A stretch of 10,834 nt of DNA from UBA3071 sp965369635. Its GTDB lineage: Bacteria > Chloroflexota > Anaerolineae > UBA3071. This document shows positions 1 through 6,574 of the stretch, in pieces. Made by a program: the position numbers and the translations under genes. The notes beneath the pieces are model-generated. The model was not told the DNA's origin. It searched no databases and worked only from the letters and a program-made list of their open reading frames with translations. The stretch spans positions 1-10,834 of the forward strand of contig CBDURC010000099.1 of the NCBI GenBank assembly GCA_965369635.1. The letters are read 5' to 3'. Every line of letters starts with the position of its first letter. Position 1 is the stretch's first letter.

Positions 1-1080
1 CTTATGGATCGGGGGCACGAGGTGTTCATCTTCGCCCCTGCCTGTCGCGGCTACGAGGATGGCGAGGACGGCATCTTCCGCTATCCGGCCATTGACTTGC
101 CTGAGAGCTTGAATGCCTCTCTGGCTTTGCCTTTCTCGCCTCGAATCTCGCGCCTTCTCCCCGCACTTGGACTTGACGTCATCCACAGCCATCATCCCGC
201 CATCATGGGGAGGGAAGCGGTTCGTGTGGCCCGCAAGCTACGGGTGCCGCTGGCCTTCACCTGCCATAGCCGCTACGAGGACTACTCCTGCTACGTGCCC
301 GTAGGAGAAGGTGGCGATCCGCTGATCAAGAAGGCAATCCGGCGCGTCGTGGCCAATTACCTGAACGATTGCGATCTGGTGGTCTGTCCCTCGCAATATA
401 TGATGCGACTGCTGGAGGAACTCGGCGGCGCTCAGTGCATGGAGATCATCCCCACACCTGTGCGGCTGGATGCTTTCGGGCGAGGAGAAGGGGAGTGGGT
501 CAGGAAGAAGCATGACCTTGGCGCGGGCGAGCGGGTACTGGTCTACGTGGGGCGGTTTGCCATGGAGAAAGGCATCCCCTTCCTGCTGCGGGCCTTCCGG
601 TTGGTGCTGGCGGAGGAGTCTGGATGCAAGCTGATGCTAGTGGGCAGCGGGCCAGAGGAGAAGCACTTGCGGCGGCAGGTGCAGGAGCTGGGCATCGGCG
701 GTGAGGTGGTGTTCGCTGGCTACGTGGAGCACATCCAGGTGCCCGACTATCTGGCCGCTGCTGATCTCTTCGTCTTCGCGTCCAGGTCGGAAGTTCAGCC
801 GTTGTCGGTGTTGGAGGCCTTGGCCGCTAGCTTGCCCTCCGTGGCGGTGCGCACCTGGGCGACGGAGGATATGCTCACGCCGGGAGTGGATAGCGTCCTG
901 ACAGAGCACGACGAAACGGCCTTCGCCGCCGAGGTTGTGCGCTTGCTGCGAGATACTGCGGAACGTCATGCACTTGCGCAGCAGGCCAGGCGCACGGCGC
1001 AGCGCTACTCCATCGAAGCTACCACGGAGAAGCTCGAGAAGGCATACGAGCGGTCGCGGCGCGAGAAATCGGCTGCTTGA
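1..1080 (+). CDS. GT4 glycosyltransferase, probable diacylglycerol glucosyltransferase-like (5' partial)
   Basis: This is the 3' part of a GT-B fold, family 4 glycosyltransferase. The frame is open through the left edge, and the first visible residues (LMDRGHEVFIFAP) match the end of the first strand-loop-helix of the N-terminal domain, so roughly 20-30 residues lie upstream. The ATG at position 4 is therefore internal. Counting from it, HSHHP (61-65) and CHSRYEDY (87-94) resemble the acceptor-side motifs of 1,2-diacylglycerol 3-glucosyltransferases that make membrane glycolipids. VYVGRFAMEKG opens the C-terminal nucleotide-sugar domain, and E263-x7-E271 is the family 4 EX7E motif. A cytosolic, membrane-associated enzyme using a UDP- or GDP-sugar is expected. 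Family assignment is firm; the acceptor is inferred. It converges with the prenyl synthase 34 bp away, and I see no clear terminator hairpin between them. Confidence 0.88.
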   Translation, partial: LMDRGHEVFIFAPACRGYEDGEDGIFRYPAIDLPESLNASLALPFSPRISRLLPALGLDVIHSHHPAIMGREAVRVARKLRVPLAFTCHSRYEDYSCYVPVGEGGDPLIKKAIRRVVANYLNDCDLVVCPSQYMMRLLEELGGAQCMEIIPTPVRLDAFGRGEGEWVRKKHDLGAGERVLVYVGRFAMEKGIPFLLRAFRLVLAEESGCKLMLVGSGPEEKHLRRQVQELGIGGEVVFAGYVEHIQVPDYLAAADLFVFASRSEVQPLSVLEALAASLPSVAVRTWATEDMLTPGVDSVLTEHDETAFAAEVVRLLRDTAERHALAQQARRTAQRYSIEATTEKLEKAYERSRREKSAA

Positions 1081-1114
1081 GTGCATCTTCCGCCTCTTTG
1101 GCTGACCTGTTTCG

Positions 1115-2140
1115 TCACCGCTTCCGCCCTTGCAGCAGCGCGGCCAGCTCTTGCAGCGGAGCAAGCGCCGCTTCCTCCATCCCTGTGGCAGCCAGCGCTT
1201 CCAGTGCCTGTTGGAGAGCTTCCTCAGCCAGCCGCTCGGCGTAGCCGCGGGCGTGGACCTCTTCCAGTAACACCAGTACGGAGGTGATGTCTTCGGGTGT
1301 CAGTTCCCGCTTCTGGTATATTTCCCTCAGCCGCTCGCCGACTGCGCTCTGCAGGGCGTAGACTACGGGCAGCGTCTTCTTCTTCTCCATGATGTCGCTT
1401 GCAGCCGACTTGCCCATGAGCGCCTCATCACCCCAGATGCCCAGGATGTCGTCTTCGATCTGAAACGCGATCCCCAGCATCCTGCCGAAGCGGTGGAAGT
1501 GACCGATTCTGTCGGCAGGCGCTCCGGCCAGTAGTGCCCCTAATTGGGTCGAAAGCCCCATCAGCGCCGCTGTCTTGCCCCTGATCATCTCCACGTACTC
1601 GTCCACGGTCACGTCGAGCCGCGCTTCGAAACTCATGTCCAGGTACTGCCCCTCCGTCAGTGCTACACACGTGTCGTGGAAGGCGTGGGTCGCCCCCAAG
1701 ACGCGGTCTGCCGGCACGTCCTGTTCCGAGAGCTGCCCCAGTGTTCGGTGCGCCAGGGCGAACAGAGCGTCGCCCACGTTGATCGCCTGCGGCACGCCCC
1801 AGAGCGCCCAGACGGCCGGGCGGCCCCGTCGGGTGGGACTGTCATCCTCGATGTCGTCGTGCACCAGCGAGAAGTTGTGCAGGATTTCGATGGCTGTCGC
1901 CGCCGGCAGTGCCACCTGCACGTCCTCGCCTGCTGCTTCGCAGGCCAAGAGGCAGAGCAGAGGGCGCAGCCGCTTGCCACCGCCGGCAGGCTTCGACTGA
2001 AACCTCTGATCCACCCAACCCAAGTGATAGTGCATCATGCCGTGGTGGGCGGCCAGTGTCCTGTGCGACGTTTGCAGCGCTGCCTGCAGTGCCTCTTCGA
2101 TCAGCGGCAGATAGCGAGCCATGGCCTCCCTGATGTTCAT
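1115..2140 (-). CDS. Short-chain polyprenyl diphosphate synthase (GGPP/FPP synthase type)
   Basis: A 341-residue trans-isoprenyl diphosphate synthase that condenses isopentenyl diphosphate with an allylic diphosphate. All family marks are present: GGGKRLRP (about 53-60), the first aspartate-rich motif DDIED (95-99) followed by RRGRPAVW, GQYLDM, the RGKTAALM helix, and the second aspartate motif in QIEDDILGIWGD (about 228-238) followed by the KKKTLP loop. A phenylalanine five residues before DDxxD is the pattern reported for some C20 synthases, so GGPP is a fair guess, but FPP is possible. The open frame runs upstream to 2176, but those 12 extra codons lie partly in an inserted palindromic repeat. 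The ATG at 2140 has an AGGAG eight bases upstream, so I chose it. The product could feed carotenoids, quinones or lipid carriers. It lies downstream of the propeller lipoprotein on the same strand. Confidence 0.93.
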   Translation of the reverse strand: MNIREAMARYLPLIEEALQAALQTSHRTLAAHHGMMHYHLGWVDQRFQSKPAGGGKRLRPLLCLLACEAAGEDVQVALPAATAIEILHNFSLVHDDIEDDSPTRRGRPAVWALWGVPQAINVGDALFALAHRTLGQLSEQDVPADRVLGATHAFHDTCVALTEGQYLDMSFEARLDVTVDEYVEMIRGKTAALMGLSTQLGALLAGAPADRIGHFHRFGRMLGIAFQIEDDILGIWGDEALMGKSAASDIMEKKKTLPVVYALQSAVGERLREIYQKRELTPEDITSVLVLLEEVHARGYAERLAEEALQQALEALAATGMEEAALAPLQELAALLQGRKR

Positions 2141-2148
2141 CCTGTGCT

Positions 2149-2153
2149 CTCCT
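2149..2153 (-). promoter_or_regulatory. Ribosome binding site fixing the prenyl synthase start
   Basis: On the minus strand AGGAG lies 8 nt before the ATG at 2140. It settles the start against the longer reading beginning at 2176, whose first codons fall in repeat DNA. The site lies just outside the inserted 102-bp element, so the insertion left translation initiation intact. Confidence 0.7.
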
Positions 2154-2163
2154 GAGCGGCTAC

Positions 2164-2265
2164 TCAATGTCATCAAGTTAAGCGTAGTCTAGCCCCTTGT
2201 GGGCGTCTTGGGGCAGCAAGAACGGGCACAAGGCCCTATGCTACACCTTAACTTACTGACATTGA
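2164..2265. mobile_element. 102-bp MITE-like palindromic element with 8-bp target duplication
   Basis: The left arm 2164-2201 and right arm 2227-2265 are reverse complements at 31 of 38 aligned positions, with a 25-nt loop. The outer ends are TCAATGTCA and TGACATTGA. The element is bracketed by direct repeats GCGGCTAC at 2156-2163 and 2266-2273. The direct match can be stretched to 11 bp (2154-2164 and 2264-2274), because element ends and target share bases. The right copy contains the TAG stop of the propeller gene. Deleting the element plus one repeat gives a 19-nt stop-to-start gap with the Shine-Dalgarno intact. Terminal inverted repeats, target duplication and no coding capacity fit a non-autonomous transposon. 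It would fold as a long hairpin in the operon mRNA, so a termination or processing role is also possible. The parent transposase is not in the window. Confidence 0.75.
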
Positions 2266-2269
2266 GCGG

Positions 2270-4384
2270 CTACTGACCGCCGCCGATGACCTGCAAGGGC
2301 ACGGCATCGCGAAAACTGGTGAGTCCAGCGGCTGTGCCGAAGTACACCAAACCATCGGGGGCCACGAGTACGACGTTCACCGCGTCAGCGGTTGGCCTGC
2401 CTGCTGTTGCGTAGGACAGCCACGCACTACCAAAGCCGTAGGCCGCACCCCGCGCCGTGCCGATCCACATGCCACCGATGGCGTCGAAGGCGATGTCGTA
2501 CACCGGCACATCGACGAGGGCGTCGAAGACCGTTTGCACGCGCCACTCCTCGCCCGTCCAGACGCCCAGACCGCCCCCCGTCCCGGAGCTGTCGGCCATC
2601 GCTGCCCAGAGCGAGCCATCAGGGGCCACACTCAGCGCGCTGACGCTGTCCCCCACCAGGCCATCCTGGGGACCGAAAAACTGCCACCCTTCGCCATCGT
2701 AGCGAGCGACGAGAGCCCCCTCTCCCGTCGGCGGGGGAGTGGTGAATCCCAGCCAGACCGCGCCATCCTCATCCACGGCTATAGCATTGACCTCCGTCGA
2801 GCGGACGTTTTCGGGCAGGGGCAGCGGCTGCCATGCTTCGCCGTCGAAGCGGGCCGCGCCGAGTCTCGTCCCCGCCCAGACAGTGCCCTGGGCATCGGCA
2901 GCCAGTGCGTTGACCTCGTCGCTGGGCAGGCCATCGGCCGTGGTGTAGGTGAGCCATCGGATCCCGTCGTAGCGGGTGATGCCCGCTGGCGTGGCGAACC
3001 AGAATTGCTCCAGGGGATCGAGGAGCAGGGCATGCACAGTGTCGTTGGCCAGCCCGTCTTCCTGCTCCTGGATCGCGATCCAGTAGGTGCCGTCCGACAG
3101 CGTGATCCCGCTATTCCCGCAGGCGATCCACAGCCGCCCCTCCGTGTCGAGGATCAGATCGCTGACGAGATCCTCAGTCAGCCCATCGTCGGTGCCCGTC
3201 GTCGGTGCCGTCGTCGGTGATGAAGTGTGCCACTCTGGTTCCGAAGGCGTGCCGTTGAGCCGTGCCAGTCGCCAGCCGTCAGCTTGGCGGACAATCTCCC
3301 ATACTTCGTCTTCGCTCCGTGCCACTTCTCCGGTGAAGGGGTCGGTCCAGCGCAGGGCCACGGTGACGCGAGCGGCATCGGTGGTCTCCTCCAACAACTC
3401 CAGTCGCTCCAGGCGCAGGTCTGGCAGCCACATCAGACGATCACCAAGGGCTGCAGCGTCGAGTTGGGCCTGGAGATCGCCGCTCAACCAGCGATAGGCA
3501 GTGTTGGCATCCTCTGCAGCCAGAGCCTGGTAGTAGTGCACCAGCGCAGCCTCAGGGTGTGGTGCGTCCGCCGGTGCCTCCGTTTCCCACGTGGTCTCAT
3601 ACAGCACTTGATAGCGGCCATCCTCCCACAGCGCCGAGCCGCGGGTGATGATACCGGAGCGAGGGAAGACGTGCTCCAGAGTGGCGAAGCGCAGTTGCTC
3701 TCCGACATCCTCTTCGATGGTCAACTCGCCCCGGGCTTGAAGGCCCAGCAGCCGCACGTAGCCCTCGCCGTCCCACTGGAAGACGTGCACGGCGGGCGTC
3801 TCCGCATCCCAATGCCCTTCCAGCAGCAGCTCTGTTCTCCCGTCGCCGTTGATGTCCTCCACGCGCAGTTTCTCCCAGTTGTCCTGGAAGAGCTCCACTG
3901 CTGCTCCGTGGCCCAGCCAGTACACATCGGGAAGGGGGACGGTGTCGGCGGAAGGCGTATGTGTGGGGGTCTCCGAGGTGGGGGGCTCGGCGACGAGGCC
4001 TCGGATGAAACCATCTGGTCGGTCGCTGTCGCGGTAGAGTATGATCGTCTCCTCTATACCGTCGTCGTCGGTATCGACCGCTTGCACGTGCACTAGCTGC
4101 GACCTAGGCGACAGGAAGTACTGAAGAGGTGGTAGGAAGGGCATGGGTGTGGGAGATGGCAGGCTGGGACTTGGAGTCGTCTTGGGTGGTGATGTGGGAG
4201 ATGCGACCGGCAGCGTTGCCTTGGGTGTCAAGCTTCGCGGACAGGCGGCGAGTGCCAGTGGCAGTAGGATGAGGAGCGCCAGCAGTCCCGACGTGCGCAT
4301 GCAGAGGCGCAGGCAGCGCCTACTTGCAGGGAAGTGGAAGTTGGAGGATAGAGATAGAAATAGGGAATGAAGGGATCTGGTCAT
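2270..4384 (-). CDS. Secreted lipoprotein with seven-bladed Reg_prop beta-propeller
   Basis: About 704 residues. A hydrophobic stretch ends in the lipobox LAAC (Cys48 from this start), followed by a Pro/Ser/Thr-rich linker, so lipid anchoring outside the membrane is expected. Then come two calcium-loop-like motifs, DTDDDG (about 104) and DINGDG (about 177), of the VCBS/FG-GAP style. A middle region (about 275-380) looks like an NTF2-like or DUF4878-type fold, and a second Thr-rich linker follows. The C-terminal half (about 402-691) has seven repeats of the form L-x-x-D-x-x-G-x-x-W-x-G-T, the two-component regulator propeller repeat; seven blades make one closed propeller. No kinase or output domain follows, so a binding or sensing role is inferred and the ligand is unknown. 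The start at 4384 has GAGGAG 5 nt upstream. An ATG at 4300 would give a textbook 20-residue signal peptide but has no Shine-Dalgarno. Confidence 0.85.
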   Translation of the reverse strand: MTRSLHSLFLSLSSNFHFPASRRCLRLCMRTSGLLALLILLPLALAACPRSLTPKATLPVASPTSPPKTTPSPSLPSPTPMPFLPPLQYFLSPRSQLVHVQAVDTDDDGIEETIILYRDSDRPDGFIRGLVAEPPTSETPTHTPSADTVPLPDVYWLGHGAAVELFQDNWEKLRVEDINGDGRTELLLEGHWDAETPAVHVFQWDGEGYVRLLGLQARGELTIEEDVGEQLRFATLEHVFPRSGIITRGSALWEDGRYQVLYETTWETEAPADAPHPEAALVHYYQALAAEDANTAYRWLSGDLQAQLDAAALGDRLMWLPDLRLERLELLEETTDAARVTVALRWTDPFTGEVARSEDEVWEIVRQADGWRLARLNGTPSEPEWHTSSPTTAPTTGTDDGLTEDLVSDLILDTEGRLWIACGNSGITLSDGTYWIAIQEQEDGLANDTVHALLLDPLEQFWFATPAGITRYDGIRWLTYTTADGLPSDEVNALAADAQGTVWAGTRLGAARFDGEAWQPLPLPENVRSTEVNAIAVDEDGAVWLGFTTPPPTGEGALVARYDGEGWQFFGPQDGLVGDSVSALSVAPDGSLWAAMADSSGTGGGLGVWTGEEWRVQTVFDALVDVPVYDIAFDAIGGMWIGTARGAAYGFGSAWLSYATAGRPTADAVNVVLVAPDGLVYFGTAAGLTSFRDAVPLQVIGGGQ
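2713..2736. repeat. Candidate repeat-derived insertion in a propeller blade
   Basis: A short inverted repeat (CTCCC / GGGAG type) inside the propeller gene. On the minus strand it encodes about eight extra residues (PPPTGEGA) after VWLGFT in the fourth blade, where the other blades go directly to the next strand. The sequence style resembles the CCCTCTCCC...GGGAGAG segment in birA. Loop-length variation in propellers is normal, so this is a weak call. Confidence 0.3.
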
Positions 4385-4419
4385 ACGTTCTCCTCGCAGC
4401 ACCAGGAGGGCAGTATCAT

Positions 4420-4445
4420 CACGAAGTCACGCATCACGTTTCACG
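4420..4445. repeat. Short tandem CACGNNN repeat
   Basis: CACG recurs at 4420, 4428, 4435 and 4442, that is with steps of 8, 7 and 7 bases. It lies just upstream of the propeller lipoprotein start, in its likely 5' leader or promoter. It could be an interspersed-repeat fragment or an array of operator half-sites; the sequence alone does not decide. Confidence 0.45.
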
Positions 4446-4456
4446 GGATGGTGCAG

Positions 4457-4532
4457 GCGGAAGTTCTCTCGCTACCGCCAGAGGCCCGCCCCGCCCCAAG
4501 CGGGGCCCGATGTCGGTCTCCGGAACTTCCGC
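4457..4532. repeat. 76-bp palindromic repeat holding a copy of the 19-bp GC-rich palindrome
   Basis: The outer arms GCGGAAGTTC (4457-4466) and GAACTTCCGC (4523-4532) are perfect 10-bp inverted repeats. The centre holds GCCCCGCCCCAAGCGGGGC (4488-4506), which folds as a 7-bp stem with a 5-nt loop. The same core occurs in selB and birA. Extended to 4482, the match to the first selB copy is 25 bp without mismatch in reverse complement. It lies in the divergent intergenic region between the lipoprotein and hutH. There is no downstream T-run, so it is not an obvious intrinsic terminator. Confidence 0.7.
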
Positions 4533-4596
4533 GTACATTGTAGCACGATGCAGGCCAAAAGCCAAGTCGCCGTTTCTCTTTTTGTCTCAAACCAGG

Positions 4597-4602
4597 TATA
4601 AT
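4597..4602 (+). promoter_or_regulatory. Candidate hutH promoter (-10 TATAAT)
   Basis: A perfect TATAAT lies in an AT-richer patch. The best -35 at 18-bp spacing is the poor TTTCTC (4573-4578), so an activator or a different sigma factor may be needed. If used, it gives hutH a leader of about 250 nt that includes the inverted repeat at 4643-4702. Apart from these repeats and this promoter, the 455 bases between 4403 and 4857 hold no gene I can support. Confidence 0.4.
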
Positions 4603-4642
4603 GACTGATGGTAGACATGAAGCTGGACATTGGCGATTATGC

Positions 4643-4702
4643 TCGTTGTGACGACTTCGGTCATCCAAATGGGGCGAAAGCGGACTGAAGTCGCTACTAC
4701 GA
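4643..4702. repeat. 60-bp imperfect inverted repeat in the hutH leader
   Basis: The 20-nt arms at 4643-4662 and 4683-4702 are reverse complements at 16 of 20 positions, with a 20-nt loop. The right arm contains GACTGAAGTCGCTACTACGA. It lies between the candidate promoter and hutH, so it would fold in the transcript. It may be a decayed interspersed palindromic repeat or a leader regulatory structure. I recognise no riboswitch class. Confidence 0.5.
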
Positions 4703-4857
4703 ACTCCGCATCCTGGGGTTAGTCGGTGATCATGCCTCAGGTGTAGGCTACTCAGAGATTCGCCAAAGTCGAGTATGAAGGTTCGAAGCTACGGGTCTGC
4801 AGCACTCGGCCTGGCCTCGGATCTGCGACCATGAAGCCAGTGTAGGAGCACAGTGCC

Positions 4858-6468
4858 ATGAGGACGATCAAACTGGATGGCGAGTCGCTGACCATTGACG
4901 ATGTGGTGGCTGTGGCGCGGGCAGCACCGGGAACGGTGTCGCTGCGCCTTACGCCCGACGCGCGGCACAAGGTGCGGCGGGCTAGAGAAGCCGTTGAGGG
5001 ATTCGTGGCCCGTGGGGATGTCATCTATGGCATCACCACTGGCTTCGGTGCTTTCAAAGACAAAGTCATCCCGCCTAACCAGGTGCGCCAGCTTCAGCGC
5101 AACATCATTATGAGCCACGCGGTGGGCGTGGGGGAACCCTTCTTGGCGGAGGTAGTGCGGGCGATGATGCTGGTGCGGGTCAACGCGCTGGCCAAAGGGC
5201 ATTCGGGCATCCGCCTGAAGACGCTGGAGATGCTCTTGGCCATGATGGAGCGGGGACTGCATCCCATTGTGCCCAAGCAGGGTTCGCTGGGAGCCAGCGG
5301 CGACCTGGCTCCGCTGGCTCACATGGCGCTGGTGCTCATCGGCGAAGGTGAGGCGGAGGTCGAGGGGAAACGTCTTCCGGGACGCGAGGCGCTGTGCCGG
5401 GCCGGGCTGGAGCCGATCACGTTGGAGGCCAAGGAGGGGCTGGCGCTGACCAACGGCACCGCACTGATGGCTGGCTTGGGCTCGCTTCTGGTCATCGAGT
5501 CGGAGCGCACGGCGCGAGTGGCTGACATCGCCGGCTGTCTCAGCCTGGAGGCGCTGTACGGCACCACGGTGGCCTTCGATGCTCGAATCCACGCTGTCCG
5601 TCCCCATCCACGGCAGTTGGAGTGTGCCACGCGACTGCGCCGGCTGCTGGAGGGCTCGACTTTCGTGCGTGATGCCAGGGGGCAGACCTGCCTGGGGCGC
5701 AGACAGGCATCAGGGGTCGGAGATCGGGGAGCGAAGATTGACCCGCAGGACGCTTACACGCTGCGCTGCATCCCTCAGGTACATGGTGCCTGTCAGGACG
5801 CCGTCAAGTACGCCCGCTGGGTGGTGGACATCGAGCTCAATAGCGCTACTGACAACCCTCTCATCTTCTTCGATGAGGCGGGGGAGCCCGTATGCCTTTC
5901 TGGTGGCAACTTCCACGGCGAACCGTTGGCCATTGCCTTCGACTATCTGGGGCTGGCGCTGACCGAGTTGGGCAACATGGCCGAGCGTCGCCTCACTCGT
6001 CTGACCGACGGCAGCAGCAACCGCCACGTGCTGCCCGACTTCTTGACCCAGCACGGGGGCCTCAACTCTGGCTTCATGCTGACCCAGTACACGGCCGCCG
6101 CGCTGGCCTCGGAGAACAAGGTGCTGGTGCATCCTGCCAGTGCGGACACCATTCCCACCTCGGCCAACATGGAGGACCACGTCTCCAACGGCCCGGCTGC
6201 TGCCCGCCAGGCGCGGCGTATCTTGCGCAATCTGGACTACATCCTGGCCATCGAACTGTTCGCCAGCGCGCAGGGGATTGACTTCCGCCGCCAGGTGTTG
6301 GGACCGAAGGCCCAACTGGGCCGGGGTACGGCTGTTGCCTATCGGCTCATTCGAGAAAGGGTGCCTTTTCTCGAAGAGGATGCGATCATGTACCCCTATA
6401 TCGAGGCAGTGCACGAACTGGTGGTCAGCGGCGAGTTGGTGGCTGCGGTAGAGGCAGCGATGGTCTAG
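4858..6468 (+). CDS. hutH: Histidine ammonia-lyase
   Basis: A 536-residue MIO-dependent lyase that would deaminate L-histidine to urocanate, the first step of histidine breakdown in the cytoplasm. Ala146-Ser147-Gly148 in GSLGASGDLAPLAH is the tripeptide that cyclises to the MIO electrophile. YGITTGFG (57-64) carries the active-site tyrosine. Ser-His at 86-87 and Glu419 in ASENK are the marks of histidine rather than phenylalanine or tyrosine lyases. QDAYTLRCIPQVHGA and NSATDNPL are typical of HutH. The protein is about 25 residues longer than usual; the excess sits at about 274-293, before QDAYTLRC, and looks like an insertion. The usual SANQEDHVSMG segment here has Met438 for Gln and Asn444 for Met. 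AGGAG lies about 10 nt before the ATG. No other hut genes are nearby, so substrate choice is likely but not proven. Confidence 0.9.
   Translation: MRTIKLDGESLTIDDVVAVARAAPGTVSLRLTPDARHKVRRAREAVEGFVARGDVIYGITTGFGAFKDKVIPPNQVRQLQRNIIMSHAVGVGEPFLAEVVRAMMLVRVNALAKGHSGIRLKTLEMLLAMMERGLHPIVPKQGSLGASGDLAPLAHMALVLIGEGEAEVEGKRLPGREALCRAGLEPITLEAKEGLALTNGTALMAGLGSLLVIESERTARVADIAGCLSLEALYGTTVAFDARIHAVRPHPRQLECATRLRRLLEGSTFVRDARGQTCLGRRQASGVGDRGAKIDPQDAYTLRCIPQVHGACQDAVKYARWVVDIELNSATDNPLIFFDEAGEPVCLSGGNFHGEPLAIAFDYLGLALTELGNMAERRLTRLTDGSSNRHVLPDFLTQHGGLNSGFMLTQYTAAALASENKVLVHPASADTIPTSANMEDHVSNGPAAARQARRILRNLDYILAIELFASAQGIDFRRQVLGPKAQLGRGTAVAYRLIRERVPFLEEDAIMYPYIEAVHELVVSGELVAAVEAAMV
5679..5731. repeat. 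Candidate repeat-derived in-frame insertion in hutH
   Basis: This stretch encodes about 20 residues (near 274-293) absent from ordinary HutH, as I recall the family. It holds the inverted pair TGCCTG (5689-5694) and CAGGCA (5704-5709), two near-direct copies beginning GCAGAC (5682 and 5699), and ATCAGGGG/ATCGGGG near-repeats. No second copy is seen in this window, so the call rests on length, composition and internal symmetry. Confidence 0.4.
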
Positions 6469-6493
6469 TTTCACCAAGGGGCATGGCTTTCGA

Positions 6494-6522
6494 TTGCCCG
6501 GCCCAGCAAAGGGTGGTATAAT
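6494..6522 (+). promoter_or_regulatory. Extended -10 promoter for the coiled-coil gene
   Basis: TATAAT at 6517-6522 is preceded by TGG (extended -10), with TTGCCC at 6494-6499 as a partial -35 at 17-bp spacing. It lies about 50 bp before the coiled-coil start and 26 bp after the hutH stop, so the downstream genes need not depend on hutH transcription. Transcription would start near 6529-6531. Confidence 0.6.
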
Positions 6523-6574
6523 CTGCTCTTGAAAGAGATGTTATCAGCACTCAGTTCACATAAGGATGCAGAAC

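Noticed and set aside
1544..2155. A 203-codon plus-strand ORF opposite the prenyl synthase
   Set aside because: It is a shadow of a well-supported gene; its composition (many His, Arg, Gln) has no family features.
2140..2176. A longer prenyl synthase starting at 2176
   Set aside because: The extra codons run through the inserted palindrome and target duplication, while 2140 has a well-spaced AGGAG.
3185..3219. CGTCGGTG repeated three times (steps of 13 and 12 bp) in the propeller gene
   Set aside because: It encodes the Thr-rich linker between domains, where simple repeats are expected; no sign that it is mobile.
4617..4688. A 23-codon ORF just after the candidate hutH promoter, possible leader peptide
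   Set aside because: It has no Shine-Dalgarno, is not rich in histidine, and overlaps the inverted repeat at 4643-4702, which explains the open frame.
6475..6500. GGGCA...TGCCC as a hutH terminator
   Set aside because: The stem is only 5 bp with an 11-nt loop, has no T-run, and overlaps the -35 region of the next promoter.
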